64,000 bases of DNA, taken from assembly GCA_028280405.1 (NCBI GenBank), contig JANQLW010000033.1, positions 1 through 64,000 of the forward strand. Reading direction: 5' to 3'. The stretch's first letter is position 1. Every line of letters begins with the position of its first letter. A program made the translations under genes and the position numbers. Shown in pieces: positions 1 through 9,181 of the stretch. A model generated the notes under the pieces. That model ran no database searches. It had not been told where the DNA came from and was given only the letters and a program-made list of their open reading frames with translations. Source of the DNA: Bacteroidales bacterium (GTDB lineage Bacteria > Bacteroidota > Bacteroidia > Bacteroidales > GCA-2711565).

Positions 1-135
1 ATTAATTGGATGTCAGATATTGATATAGGGTTCATCGTTAATCCCCTGACGGGGAATAAGGGGCATATTCAGGAACCATTAGCTATTGAGATGGATCCCT
101 TAACGGGGAATTTTCGCGATTCATTAACATATTAG
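1..135 (+). CDS. 3' end of an unknown gene (partial)
   Basis: Frame 1 is open from the window edge to a TAG at 133-135, giving a 44-residue C-terminal tail. It contains two similar six-residue stretches, NPLTGN and DPLTGN, about 17 residues apart, so the end of the protein may be repetitive. The rest lies outside the window and I do not recognise the family. The reading frame and stop are seen directly; that it is a real gene rather than a chance open frame is an inference. Confidence 0.5.
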   Translation: MNWMSDIDIGFIVNPLTGNKGHIQEPLAIEMDPLTGNFRDSLTY

Positions 136-488
136 CAATAACATTTATGTTACATTGCCCATTTAGGACATTTTCTGTCATTTTCTCATTATGCCTAATA
201 AAATTAGGTGAACTCTCAGAATGACGGGTTTTAAAGCTCATAATCTTTTCCTTAAAAACCCTTTGTGATATTAATGAAACAATTTATCTTTGCCTTATCA
301 AAACTAATGAATGTTAAAACTTAATTTGGATCTGGTATTGTAAATAATCTTAAGCATAATACTTAAGGTTATCTTTTCGTTTAGCTTCGGCATATATATG
401 TCGGGCATATTTCATATTTATACTATTTTTATTAATGTCATGTTATAAGTGATTCGCTTATATACTGACCAAAATTATTTTAAACATC
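136..488. other. Intergenic region with a long 5' leader
   Basis: This 353-bp gap holds the promoter at 262-292 and then about 190 nt of AT-rich sequence before the methyltransferase start. A short inverted repeat (CTTAAG, 7 nt, CTTAAG) lies near 350-368, with a second box resembling TATCTTTT just after it. I see no RNA gene. The leader is long for this window, so a second start site closer to the gene is possible. Confidence 0.4.
262..292 (+). promoter_or_regulatory. Bacteroidota-type promoter
   Basis: TTTG at 262-265 is followed by exactly 19 nt and TATCTTTG at 285-292. This matches the Bacteroidota housekeeping promoter TTTG-N19-TAnnTTTG. Transcription would start near 299 and read into the methyltransferase at 489. 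Confidence 0.7.
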
Positions 489-1262
489 ATGAGTAACGAT
501 AACAAATCAATACATGAATTCGATTTAGACTTAATTTGCGAATATTATTCAAACCTTGAGCGACAAGGTCCCGGGAGTCCGGAAATAACTTTAAAAGCCT
601 TAAGCTTTATTGATAACTTAACAGATGAATCTCAAATAGCTGATATCGGTTGTGGTACAGGTGGGAAAACAATGGTGTTGGGCCAGCATGCACCCGGACA
701 AATCAGAGGAATAGACCTCTTTCCTAAATTTATACATCTTTTTAATGAGCATGCGAAAAAACTAAATTTGCAAGACCGTGTTAAAGGTATTGTTGAATCT
801 ATGGATCAATTATCTTTTCAGGAAGAAGAATTGGATTTGATCTGGTCGGAAGGTGCAATATATAATATTGGCTTTGAACGTGGATTGAAGGAATGGCGAA
901 AATTTCTGAAAAAGGGTGGCTATATTGCTGTTTCGGAAGCAAGTTGGTTTACCAATGGACGTCCTGATGAAATTCATGAGTTTTGGATGGATGCCTACCC
1001 CGGTATTGATACCATTCCAAATAAAGTAAAACAAATGCAACATGCAGGCTATATTCCTGTAGCAAGTTTTATTTTGCCGGAAAATTGTTGGATTGAGCAT
1101 TTTTATGAACCTCAACTTGAGGCGGAAAAAAAGTTTCTGAAGAAATACAAAGGAAATCAAACTGCTGAATTCTTTATTAAAAACCAAAGGCATGAAGAAA
1201 GTTTATATTATAAGTATAAAGATTATTATGGCTATGTGTTTTATATAGGGAAAAAACTATAA
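489..1262 (+). CDS. Class I SAM-dependent methyltransferase
   Basis: The 257-residue protein has a Rossmann-type SAM-binding motif [11 protein letters not shown], at about residues 51-60, and the usual acidic residue after the next strand (GIDLF). This is the methyltransferase 11/25 type seen in small-molecule and lipid methylases, often labelled UbiE/COQ5-like. The substrate cannot be read from sequence. It has its own promoter about 200 bp upstream and is followed by a strong hairpin terminator, so it is probably monocistronic. The start ATG gives a normal family N-terminus, and there is no membrane segment, so the enzyme is likely cytoplasmic. Confidence 0.85.
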   Translation: MSNDNKSIHEFDLDLICEYYSNLERQGPGSPEITLKALSFIDNLTDESQIADIGCGTGGKTMVLGQHAPGQIRGIDLFPKFIHLFNEHAKKLNLQDRVKGIVESMDQLSFQEEELDLIWSEGAIYNIGFERGLKEWRKFLKKGGYIAVSEASWFTNGRPDEIHEFWMDAYPGIDTIPNKVKQMQHAGYIPVASFILPENCWIEHFYEPQLEAEKKFLKKYKGNQTAEFFIKNQRHEESLYYKYKDYYGYVFYIGKKL

Positions 1263-1357
1263 TTGAATAGCAGATTGTCGATAGCAGATAACAGATAGAA
1301 GATTTATTTGCGATTTAAATCGTACATTACTTAAATCGATAATCTGCTATCCTTGTT

Positions 1358-1439
1358 GGGCTAAGGCTTTGCCTTAGCCCTTTTATTATTAAAGGCTCAG
1401 CCTTTATTGATATTCACGACTGAGGCAGAGCCTCAGTCG
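1358..1439. repeat. Three tandem hairpins with core AGGC-NNN-GCCT
   Basis: Three perfect inverted repeats lie within 82 bp: 1358-1380 (10-bp stem, loop TTT, followed by TTTT and so also a terminator for the upstream gene), 1391-1405 (6-bp stem) and 1417-1439 (10-bp stem, loop AGA). All share the core AGGC-NNN-GCCT with different loops and outer stems. The rest of the 1263-1597 gap shows no gene. Confidence 0.7.
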
Positions 1440-1597
1440 AACTGGGAAACACAAATCTTTTAAAAGATCGTCATAAAATTGATGGCATTTCAAAAGAATG
1501 TATTGAATTAGTTTCAATATTTCAAAAAACTGACAATTGAAAATTTAAATCTGGTCAACCTATATCAGGGAAAGACAGAAAGTATCCAGCTATATTT

Positions 1598-2050
1598 TTA
1601 GCTCCAAATAATTTCATTTTCAACAACAGTTTCTTTGACCAAGGTTGTATTCATGATATTGTCAGCAATAGGGCATCTTTTAGTAACTTCATGAAGAAAT
1701 GCTTCTTTTTCTTCATCATTTAAATCTGCATCAATGTTTACAAAAGCTCTTATTTCAATGAATCCAGCACGGCCTTCTTCTGTTTTCCCCATAAGAAAAT
1801 TTTTGTCGATGTCTCCTTCTACACTTACATCAATACCGTTTAATTGAATTCTTCTTTGAGCTGCTATCATTCTTCCGATAGCGCAAATACATGCCGGAAG
1901 TGATGATAAAAAAACTTCCAGAGGACTTGGACCTAAACCCTGTCCGCCGCCTGCTTTAGGTTGATCAATAATAAAATCATTTGAACATTTGATGTCTGTT
2001 CTGTAGCCTTCTTTCATGCTTGCGCTAATCTTTACTGTAGATATTGTCAT
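1598..2050 (-). CDS. OsmC family peroxidase-like protein
   Basis: The 150-residue protein matches the OsmC/Ohr fold. It has a first cysteine pair in LPACICA (Cys54 and Cys56) and a second conserved cysteine in KRCPIADNI (Cys126). OsmC and Ohr proteins reduce organic hydroperoxides with two such cysteines, using lipoyl or other thiols. Length is normal. The KRCPI context resembles the general OsmC group more than classical Ohr. A TACATTTG box (2088-2095, minus strand) lies about 38 bp upstream, so the gene likely has its own promoter. Confidence 0.85.
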   Translation of the reverse strand: MTISTVKISASMKEGYRTDIKCSNDFIIDQPKAGGGQGLGPSPLEVFLSSLPACICAIGRMIAAQRRIQLNGIDVSVEGDIDKNFLMGKTEEGRAGFIEIRAFVNIDADLNDEEKEAFLHEVTKRCPIADNIMNTTLVKETVVENEIIWS

Positions 2051-2087
2051 TACTATAATTTTTAAATGTGATAATTTTTTTGCGCAG

Positions 2088-2095
2088 CAAATGTA
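2088..2095 (-). promoter_or_regulatory. -7 promoter box for the OsmC gene
   Basis: On the minus strand this reads TACATTTG, a full match to TAnnTTTG, 38 bp before the OsmC start. No clear TTTG sits 19-20 nt upstream, so only the -7 element is supported. Confidence 0.4.
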
Positions 2096-2133
2096 AATAG
2101 ATATATCGAGAAATTTAGATGTTTAATAAGTGA

Positions 2134-2370
2134 TTTTTATCACGTTTTGCGGTTATAATCGAATCTATGATTGCCTCTATCGGTATCAAAACATTAATTG
2201 ATTCCGAAGCAAATCTATCTGAAACCAGAAACCAGGTTATTGTATCAGTAGTTTTAACTGTTGGAATTGGTGGAGCCATCATTAAATATGGAACATTTTT
2301 ATTGGCAGGTATTGGATTGGCTGCAACAGTAAGGATTATTTTGAATTTATTACTGCCAAAGACGAAATAA
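2134..2370 (+). pseudogene. C-terminal remnant of a UraA-type uracil/xanthine permease
   Basis: An ATG at 2167 opens a 67-residue frame that resembles the last part of nucleobase:cation symporter-2 proteins (UraA/UapA): IASIGIKTLID, then RNQVIVSVVLTVGIGGA, a hydrophobic helix and the ending LNLLLPK. Family members are about 400 residues. The frame is open upstream only to a TGA at 2131-2133, and nothing before it encodes the rest of the transporter. The fragment keeps two membrane segments but cannot form a transporter, so it is best read as the 3' remnant of a deleted gene. Its conserved residues suggest a recent loss. A short membrane protein reusing the fragment is possible but less likely. 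Confidence 0.7.
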
Positions 2371-2387
2371 AAATATCATTATTTATG

Positions 2388-2425
2388 AAAAAAGCTGTCC
2401 TGATAAATCCGGGACAACTTTTTTA
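2388..2425. terminator. Rho-independent terminator
   Basis: An AAAAAGCTGTCC arm pairs with GGACAACTTTTTT across a 12-nt loop, with poly-A and poly-T flanks, so it could stop transcription in both directions. It lies between the permease remnant (plus) and the small winged-helix gene (minus). Confidence 0.75.
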
Positions 2426-2444
2426 AGTTCAATAAAATTCGGAA

Positions 2445-2621
2445 TTACTTAGGTTCCCAAAAACAATGCTTGGGAGAAACAATAGCATCTTCTTTTTTAA
2501 GGACTTTCATTGCTTTGTCAACTTCCTTTCGGTCAATTCCACTTAGTTCTGATATTTTTCCTGCATTCAATGGCATGCCTGCTTTTTTCATAGTGTCTAA
2601 TACTTGGTCTTTAATATCCAT
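2445..2621 (-). CDS. Small winged-helix (MarR-like) protein, 58 residues
   Basis: The frame from ATG (2619-2621) to TAA (2445-2447) encodes 58 residues with a compact helix-turn-helix/winged-helix pattern: [15 protein letters not shown], then a [17 protein letters not shown] recognition-helix region and a short wing ending [12 protein letters not shown]. Tiny conserved winged-helix proteins of this shape are common in anaerobic and environmental bacteria and are annotated as transcriptional regulators. It lies 60 bp downstream of the CDF transporter on the same strand and may be cotranscribed. The target is unknown. Confidence 0.7.
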   Translation of the reverse strand: MDIKDQVLDTMKKAGMPLNAGKISELSGIDRKEVDKAMKVLKKEDAIVSPKHCFWEPK

Positions 2622-2681
2622 AATTGAAAAATTTATTTATTCTTTTTAATTCAATCGATTATTAAAGATACTGATAATTTG

Positions 2682-3341
2682 TTATTTGCTTTTAATATCC
2701 AATAATTCTTTTCCTGAATTTTTTAGAAGGCCAATTGACCATTTTATGATAACTAAAGAACTAATTGTCGCTGCTATGGTATCTATAAATGGGATATCCC
2801 AGATTTTTGCAGCATATAGCCCAATTATAGCAGATAGGCTGGTTAGTGTATCGGCAAGTACATGCAAATATGCGGCTCGAATATTGTGATCGGTATGTTC
2901 ATGATCATGATGTAACAGGAAAGCACTAATAAGGTTAACTACTAATCCTATAATGGCTACCATGATGGCTTCATCATAAATTATATCAACAGGATTGTAA
3001 AAACGATGAATGGCTTCCACCATAATAACTACTGCAAATATAAGTAGCATGAGACCACTGCTATATCCTGATAAAGCCAAGATCTTATTAGAATTTCCTT
3101 TAAATTTATTGTTATTAGATAATCTTCTAACAATCACATAAGCAATCCAGCTTAATCCAATTGCGAGCACATGAGATCCCATATGAATCCCATCTGCAAG
3201 AAGGGCTATGGATTTTGTAGTCAATCCAAAAATGATTTCCACAACCATGGTTGCTGCTGTTAGCAGCATTACCCATAAGGTTCTTTTTTCATGTTTATAA
3301 TGTTGACCTGACATAGCTGCAAAAATAATGTCTTTTTGCAA
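2682..3341 (-). CDS. CDF (cation diffusion facilitator) metal transporter lacking the C-terminal domain
   Basis: The 219-residue protein has the six-helix CDF fold. Metal-site residues are visible in TM2 (ADGIHMGSH) and TM5 (HVLADTLTS, HxxxD), and a His-rich loop HHDHEHTDHN precedes TM5. The motifs resemble the DmeF/CzcD group that exports divalent metals (Zn, Co, Ni). Most CDFs are about 300 residues because a cytoplasmic ferredoxin-like domain of some 80 residues follows TM6. Here the protein stops 12-15 residues after TM6, so that domain is absent. Start may be at the first ATG or at MSGQHY nine codons later. It is 77 bp downstream of the TonB receptor on the same strand. Confidence 0.85.
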   Translation of the reverse strand: MQKDIIFAAMSGQHYKHEKRTLWVMLLTAATMVVEIIFGLTTKSIALLADGIHMGSHVLAIGLSWIAYVIVRRLSNNNKFKGNSNKILALSGYSSGLMLLIFAVVIMVEAIHRFYNPVDIIYDEAIMVAIIGLVVNLISAFLLHHDHEHTDHNIRAAYLHVLADTLTSLSAIIGLYAAKIWDIPFIDTIAATISSLVIIKWSIGLLKNSGKELLDIKSK

Positions 3342-3418
3342 AGTAGAAACAGGCTTATTCTTATTTAGAAAATAGAACAGGAATAGTTTTAATGTCCTAT
3401 TCCTGTATATTATATATT

Positions 3419-5752
3419 CTAGAAGGATATTTTGTAACTAATATTGGGGATCACAATTGATTCTCTGAGTTCTTCAACTTGATTGGTTTTGTAATTATAA
3501 CGATGTCCCTGAAATTCCTTATGATTGGTGGCATTAAGGAGTTTTAAAGAAATGCGATGTGTACTTTTCTTTTTGTACCATTCGTAATTAAGTGTAAAGT
3601 GAACAAAGAGGGCTGCTTTTGCCTGTTCAGAAAACGGATTACTTTCATTGTAAACCACTTCTTTTTCTATTAATGATCTTTGCTCGTCAATAGGAGAGTA
3701 GCGATCTCCTCCCATGGTACTTAGCTTAAAATTAATGCCAAGGAGATTATTGCGTTTTCCTAATCGATATTCTTTACCAAATAATAAGTTAAATATATAG
3801 TTTTTGTTATAACGTGTATTATACCAAATGTCACTTTCTGTTTTATATTTTGAGTTAAACAGAGAAGCTGATACTAAATAATAAAAGCCATTCTGAATGT
3901 ATTGCTCAAGAGTAAAATCAATACCATAATTAATGCCTTTACCCTTATTGATATAGGTGTCATTGATAAACCAATCCATTTTTAAATTTACCAGGGAAAG
4001 CGTACTATCCTGAACGATCGGAATGTTGAAAAGGTATTGAAAATAAGGCTCTATTTTTAAATGAAGTTTGTCACTTATGTTGTGATCAAATGCAAGAACC
4101 AAATGATGTGATTTGGACAACCCTAAATTTTTATTAGCCTGAGGGTTTTCCTTATTTAAAGTATTAGCGAAATAAACATTCAGATTTTCCATGCGGCTGT
4201 GTAAACCATAACCAAAGCTAATTTTGCTCTTTTTACCCAAATCTCTTTCCAAGCCGATTCGAGGTTCAATGGTCCAGGATTTATTTAAACTAAAGTACTG
4301 GGTGTTAATTCCAATATTCAAACGGAATTTCGAAAAATTGAAAGTAGAGGAACTGAAAGCAGACAACAAAGCAGCTTCTCCCTTTTCATCTGTAAAGGTC
4401 AATAAACCAGCATGATTATAATGAGCTTCCTTAATCAGTAGGTCATATGCATATCCTTGTAGTGTAATTCCGCTTCTGTTATAATGTTTATTACTAAATT
4501 TTTTATGAATGAAACTTTTAAAGGTCATATTGAAATTCTTGCTGTTTATAAGGTTTTGCGGTTTTAGCTCATTCGAATTATCCAATCGATCAGTCTCTAA
4601 ATCCAAACCATCCGCAGTAATTGCCAGATGACTACTCCAATAAGCAGTTTTTTGTATGGGTTTTTTATAGCTAAGTCCGAATGCACCCATGAACTGTTTT
4701 ACATTATTATCTTCGATATCCTGATAATAGTTTCGTTTGTTTTCTTCTTTTTCTGGTTTTGTACCTGAATTGTCAATCAAACCTATACCCCAGACAGATA
4801 GTTTTCCGCCTTTAGGGGAAGGGAACTTTAGTTTAAAGGATAAATCCTGATAATTAATTTTGCCAGCATCTTCGGGTAATAAAGAGGATATTAAGCCAAG
4901 GGTTGAATAGCGGTAATTCATGATATAAGATGAATTCTTGTTTTTACTTATCGGACCTTCAGAAGCAAATCCCAATCCGATTACTCCTAATTCAATACTA
5001 TGTTCATGTTTGTTGTTGTTACCACTTCTTAATTTCATGTCAAATACTCCTGATAATGCATTGTTGTACTCTGCTGGAAAGGCTGAAGTAAAAAAATCAG
5101 AATTCGCCAGCATATTTGAGCTAAAGGCAGTTAGTCCGCCTCCACCCATAGCTGATAAGTTTGCAAAGTGATTGGGATTAGGAATTTCCACCCCTTCAAT
5201 TTTCCATTGTAGAAATTTAGGTGCATTTCCCCGTATCACAATCGAATTATTGCTAATGGTACTTGCAACACCAGGAAAGGAAGCCGCTAATCTTGCAGGA
5301 TCATCATAACCTCCGGCATATCTGTTAGCTTCTTCTACACTTAGCATACGGGCACTAACCACAGCCATTGGATTGAGAGGGCTTTCCTTCAATACTTTTG
5401 GCTTAACTACTACTTCGTTTAAGTCAGTGCTTTGTTCTTTGAGTTCAATACTTAAAACTTTATCTTTTGCTGAGCTTAAAATAATTTCTGGGATTATTAA
5501 AGTTTCATATCCTATATAGGAAACTTCTATGTCGTAACGGCCGATTAAAATATTTTTTAAAATAAAGTTACCATCTAAGTCTGTTGTCGTCCCGATTAGG
5601 GGATTGCTGTTTTTAATGATGATCGTCGCACCTGCCAATGCTTGTTGACTTATCACGTCTTTTACATTTCCCCGAATATTTGTATGTAATTGTTGCGACA
5701 TTCCCGTAAGGGAGATTAGCCATATAAATAAAATGATGAGTTTGTTTTTCAT
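3419..5752 (-). CDS. TonB-dependent outer-membrane receptor with carboxypeptidase-regulatory-like domain
   Basis: The 777-residue protein starts with a signal peptide (about 1-20). A CarboxypepD_reg-like beta-sandwich follows (about 24-105, with GTTTDLDGNF and YIGYET), then a plug domain with SNNSIVIRGNAP and a 22-strand-type barrel. This is a ligand-gated outer-membrane transporter driven by TonB-ExbBD. The short plug and the YDDPARLAASFPGV motif are typical of Bacteroidota receptors not paired with SusD; no susD gene lies beside it. An AraC-type regulator precedes it and a CDF metal transporter follows it on the same strand, so the substrate may be a metal or metal complex. That is inference from context only. 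Confidence 0.88.
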   Translation of the reverse strand: MKNKLIILFIWLISLTGMSQQLHTNIRGNVKDVISQQALAGATIIIKNSNPLIGTTTDLDGNFILKNILIGRYDIEVSYIGYETLIIPEIILSSAKDKVLSIELKEQSTDLNEVVVKPKVLKESPLNPMAVVSARMLSVEEANRYAGGYDDPARLAASFPGVASTISNNSIVIRGNAPKFLQWKIEGVEIPNPNHFANLSAMGGGGLTAFSSNMLANSDFFTSAFPAEYNNALSGVFDMKLRSGNNNKHEHSIELGVIGLGFASEGPISKNKNSSYIMNYRYSTLGLISSLLPEDAGKINYQDLSFKLKFPSPKGGKLSVWGIGLIDNSGTKPEKEENKRNYYQDIEDNNVKQFMGAFGLSYKKPIQKTAYWSSHLAITADGLDLETDRLDNSNELKPQNLINSKNFNMTFKSFIHKKFSNKHYNRSGITLQGYAYDLLIKEAHYNHAGLLTFTDEKGEAALLSAFSSSTFNFSKFRLNIGINTQYFSLNKSWTIEPRIGLERDLGKKSKISFGYGLHSRMENLNVYFANTLNKENPQANKNLGLSKSHHLVLAFDHNISDKLHLKIEPYFQYLFNIPIVQDSTLSLVNLKMDWFINDTYINKGKGINYGIDFTLEQYIQNGFYYLVSASLFNSKYKTESDIWYNTRYNKNYIFNLLFGKEYRLGKRNNLLGINFKLSTMGGDRYSPIDEQRSLIEKEVVYNESNPFSEQAKAALFVHFTLNYEWYKKKSTHRISLKLLNATNHKEFQGHRYNYKTNQVEELRESIVIPNISYKISF

Positions 5753-5770
5753 GTTCTATTAATTTTGAAG

Positions 5771-5778
5771 CAAAACTA
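5771..5778 (-). promoter_or_regulatory. -7 promoter box for the TonB receptor gene
   Basis: The minus strand reads TAGTTTTG 19 bp before the receptor start, a full TAnnTTTG match. No good -33 element was found at the expected distance, so activation by the neighbouring AraC-type regulator is possible. Confidence 0.35.
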
Positions 5779-5882
5779 AAGGCTATAAAGGAAGTGTGCG
5801 TTCGGATTTATGGATACGAACTGCTTAATAGTATAAGTGATTGATGTGTAGAAGTTTGTAAGAAAGGTGTATGAGTTCGGGA

Positions 5883-6980
5883 TTATAATTCCGTTCTTGA
5901 TTTACGAAATTCGGACGGAGTTATGCCACTTATTTTCCGAAAAGTTGTGTTGAAAGAAGTTTTGGAATTAAAGCCGGATTCATAGGCAATTCCTAACACA
6001 GACAGGTGTTTTTTATCTTCACGTAATAGAAGCTCTTTGACCTTTTCTACCCGGTATTTATTGATGAAGAAAAAGAAATTTTCTCCAAAACCTTCATTGA
6101 TCAGATAGGATAATTGATGTGGGCTTATTTGCAATTTATGAGCAAGTTTTAGCAAACTCAATTCCTCATCTAAATATGGTTGTTCCGTTTCCATTAATCG
6201 GATAAGTTCAGCCTTGTGCTTTATCATTTCCTTGTCAGAAATAACTTTCTTCTTTTCTATGTTAATTGTATTACTTTGATCAAATACCAATTGTCGTTCA
6301 TTTTCATCAATATTGTAAATCTCCTTTTGTTTAAAAGCATGATAAGCTATGAATATGACTATGCTGAGTGTGAATGAATTTGCAAACAGATTCAAGTCAT
6401 TGACCGGAAAGAATAAATCATATAATGCAATAAAAATGACCATACTTAATAATGCGAAAATGATTTGTTCTATCCATCTTAAATCCTTTTCATGAATATT
6501 GGAGGCCATTAATTGAATTTTTCGTTTATGCCTTTTTAATTTTATAAAACATAGAACTATTACGCCAATAGTTTGGATATTTATAAGAACAGGGATGATT
6601 ATATCCATTATGCTATTCATCGTCATTCTCCTTAATATTAAACACATTAGATAAATTAATGGTAGCATAAAGTATATAGCATAGATTTTTTTAGGTTTCC
6701 AGTTTGGATCTGTATAAAAACTAATGCTGACAAATAAAAGAGGAGGTGTGAAAAACTGTATAAATTGAAGTCCAAATAAGAAATTCGGATTGATTAAATA
6801 TACTCCTAGCAGATTGAGTATTTCTTCAATCCAGAAACTTGACCACATAAATAAGGATATTCCAAGAAACAAATTCGCTTTTTTGTTCACATTTAATGGA
6901 TTTGCAATTAGTATGATTGACAATACTACCAATGAACCGTATAATAGAATAACCAAAAATGAATTTATACTTGCGATCAT
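5883..6980 (-). CDS. Membrane-bound AraC-family transcriptional regulator
   Basis: The 365-residue protein has about six or seven hydrophobic helices in residues 1-220, then a linker and a C-terminal AraC/XylS HTH_18 domain (about 265-360). The domain ends in the family signature: SVLGIAYESGFNSKTSFNTTF followed by SGITPSEFRK. Seven-helix sensors joined to AraC domains are common in Bacteroidota and probably sense a signal at the membrane. It lies just upstream of the TonB receptor on the same strand (130-bp gap), and the natural guess is that it controls the receptor and the metal transporter. The first ATG is used because it precedes the first hydrophobic helix directly. Confidence 0.85.
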   Translation of the reverse strand: MIASINSFLVILLYGSLVVLSIILIANPLNVNKKANLFLGISLFMWSSFWIEEILNLLGVYLINPNFLFGLQFIQFFTPPLLFVSISFYTDPNWKPKKIYAIYFMLPLIYLMCLILRRMTMNSIMDIIIPVLINIQTIGVIVLCFIKLKRHKRKIQLMASNIHEKDLRWIEQIIFALLSMVIFIALYDLFFPVNDLNLFANSFTLSIVIFIAYHAFKQKEIYNIDENERQLVFDQSNTINIEKKKVISDKEMIKHKAELIRLMETEQPYLDEELSLLKLAHKLQISPHQLSYLINEGFGENFFFFINKYRVEKVKELLLREDKKHLSVLGIAYESGFNSKTSFNTTFRKISGITPSEFRKSRTEL

Positions 6981-7125
6981 GTTTTTATATTATGATGTGA
7001 AATTATAAAAATTCTGTATTAAGTTAGCAATATTGATATCAGATTTAACTGCACAACTGCATAACCATATAACAATGTAGCAATAGATCAGTGTAACAAT
7101 GAACCAACTTAACACTAATTTAACC

Positions 7126-7156
7126 TTTGACCCTAAACTGAAAAACTTTATCTTTG
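7126..7156 (+). promoter_or_regulatory. Promoter of the thrS-infC-rpmI-rplT operon
   Basis: TTTG at 7126-7129, a 19-nt spacer and TATCTTTG at 7149-7156 give a perfect match to the Bacteroidota consensus. Transcription would start near 7163, leaving a leader of only about 20 nt before thrS, too short for a large attenuator. Confidence 0.85.
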
Positions 7157-7184
7157 CAGCCAATTTTTAAACGAATACAAACAC

Positions 7185-9122
7185 ATGATTAATATTACCT
7201 TACCGGATGGCTCAGTAAGACAACATGAAGCAGGTGTAACTGCCTTGGATGTCGCAAAGAGCATTAGCGAAGGGCTGGCACGTAATGTGCTGGCAGCAAA
7301 AGTAAATGATGAAATTTGGGACGCTATGAGACCGATTAAGTCTGATGCAACTCTTAAATTATTTACATGGAATGATACGGAAGGTAAAGCAGCTATGTGG
7401 CACTCCTCAGCTCACTTAATGGCTGAAGCAGTGGAAGTCCTTTATCCTGGTGCTAAATTTGGTATTGGCCCGGATATTGAAAATGGCTTTTATTATGATA
7501 TTGATTTGGGAGACAGAGTGATTACTGATTCGGATTTCCCAAAAATCGAGGCCAAAATGAAAGAGCTTGCGAAGCAAAAACAAACTTTTGAAAGAACAGA
7601 AGTTTCAAAAGAAGAAGCCTTAAAATATTTTTCTGAAAAGGGGGATGAATATAAGCTGGAACTGATCAGTGAACTGGAAGATGGACAAATCACTTTTTAT
7701 AAAACTGGTGAGTTTGTAGATCTTTGTCGTGGGCCACATATCCCCAATACATCTCCGATTAAGGCCTTAAAAATATTAAGTGTTGCCGGTGCATACTGGA
7801 GAGGTGATGAAAAAAGAAAACAATTGACCCGTTTATATGGTATTACTTTTCCGAAAGCCAAAGAACTTACCGAATATCTGGAAATGCTTGAAGAAGCGAA
7901 GAAAAGAGATCACCGTAAATTAGGTAAGGAATTAGAATTATTTGCATTCTCACAGAGAGTAGGACAGGGTTTACCTCTATGGTTACCAAAAGGAACGAAA
8001 TTGAGAGAACGATTAGAGCAATATTTAAAGCGCGTACAGCGTGAAGCCGGATATGAGCAGGTAATGTGTCCTCATATTGGTAATGTTGAATTGTATAAGA
8101 CTTCAGGGCATTATGAAAAGTATGGTGAAGACTCATTCAAACCGATTTCAACTCCGGTAGAAGGAGAAGAATTTTTCTTAAAACCGATGAATTGCCCTCA
8201 TCACTGTGAGATCTATAAAGTAAGTCCAAAATCATATAAAGACCTTCCATTACGATTAGCAGAATTTGGTACTGTATACCGTTATGAGCAAAGTGGTGAA
8301 TTACACGGATTAACCCGTGTACGTGGATTTACCCAGGATGATGCACACATTTTCTGTACTCCTGATCAATTGAAAGATGAGTTTAAAGGAGTCATTAAAA
8401 TTGTGATGCAAATTTTTAAAGCATTGGATTTTAAAGATTTTATTACTCAAGTCTCTTTGCGCGATCCCGAAAATAAAGAAAAATATATAGGAACAGATGA
8501 AGCCTGGGAAAAAGCTGAACGTGCTATCATTGAAGTTTCTGAAGAAGAAGGCCTGAATGGAGTGATTGAATATGGTGAAGCTGCTTTCTATGGCCCGAAA
8601 ATGGATTTTATGGTTAAGGATGCTTTAGGGCGTAAATGGCAGTTAGGTACGATTCAGGTAGATTATAATTTACCGGAAAGATTTGAATTGGAATATGTAG
8701 GCAGTGATAATGAAAAACATCGTCCGGTAATGATTCACCGTGCACCTTTCGGATCTATGGAAAGATTCGTGGCAGTTTTAATTGAACATTGTGCCGGAAA
8801 TTTCCCATTATGGTTAACTCCTGAACAGGCTATTATCCTGCCGATCAGTGAAAAATATCATAAATATGCCGAAAAAGTTTTAAATTTGCTAAATAATTCC
8901 GAAATTCGCGCCCGCATTGATGAAAGAAGCGAGAAGACAGGTAGAAAAATCCGTGATGCTGAAATCAAAAAAATCCCATACATGTTGGTAGTAGGGGAAA
9001 AGGAAGAAAACAAAGGTACTGTTTCAGTACGCCGTCATGGTGAAGGAGACTTAGGATCAATGCAGCTTGATGAATTTATAAAATTGATAAATAATGAAAT
9101 TGAGAAGCTAATTAGTGAATAA
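7185..9122 (+). CDS. thrS: Threonyl-tRNA synthetase
   Basis: This class II synthetase charges tRNA-Thr with threonine. The 645 residues show the N-terminal TGS domain (1-60), the second additional editing domain with HSSAHLMAE (His pair for Ser-tRNA-Thr hydrolysis), the catalytic core with [11 protein letters not shown] (zinc and substrate Cys/His) and [13 protein letters not shown], and the C-terminal anticodon-binding domain. Length is normal. It is the first gene of the classic thrS-infC-rpmI-rplT operon and has a perfect promoter directly upstream. No tRNA-like operator of the kind that controls E. coli thrS was seen; the leader is too short. Confidence 0.98.
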   Translation: MINITLPDGSVRQHEAGVTALDVAKSISEGLARNVLAAKVNDEIWDAMRPIKSDATLKLFTWNDTEGKAAMWHSSAHLMAEAVEVLYPGAKFGIGPDIENGFYYDIDLGDRVITDSDFPKIEAKMKELAKQKQTFERTEVSKEEALKYFSEKGDEYKLELISELEDGQITFYKTGEFVDLCRGPHIPNTSPIKALKILSVAGAYWRGDEKRKQLTRLYGITFPKAKELTEYLEMLEEAKKRDHRKLGKELELFAFSQRVGQGLPLWLPKGTKLRERLEQYLKRVQREAGYEQVMCPHIGNVELYKTSGHYEKYGEDSFKPISTPVEGEEFFLKPMNCPHHCEIYKVSPKSYKDLPLRLAEFGTVYRYEQSGELHGLTRVRGFTQDDAHIFCTPDQLKDEFKGVIKIVMQIFKALDFKDFITQVSLRDPENKEKYIGTDEAWEKAERAIIEVSEEEGLNGVIEYGEAAFYGPKMDFMVKDALGRKWQLGTIQVDYNLPERFELEYVGSDNEKHRPVMIHRAPFGSMERFVAVLIEHCAGNFPLWLTPEQAIILPISEKYHKYAEKVLNLLNNSEIRARIDERSEKTGRKIRDAEIKKIPYMLVVGEKEENKGTVSVRRHGEGDLGSMQLDEFIKLINNEIEKLISE

Positions 9123-9164
9123 TTTGACAAATTAGTCCATCAATTTCCAATTAATAATTAAAAA

Positions 9165-9181
9165 TAGGAGAATTAATTATC
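9165..9181 (+). promoter_or_regulatory. Ribosome-binding site and non-ATG start of infC
   Basis: TAGGAG at 9165-9170 precedes ATT (9176-9178) and ATC (9179-9181). The reading frame is open only from 9158, and no ATG, GTG or TTG occurs in frame before the GTG at 9299, which lies deep inside the conserved domain. A clear Shine-Dalgarno sequence is unusual in this window, which fits a start codon that needs help. Confidence 0.75.

Noticed and set aside
810-1193. Long reverse-strand frames opposite real genes (for example within the methyltransferase)
   Set aside because: They lack family motifs and mirror the codon structure of the plus-strand gene.
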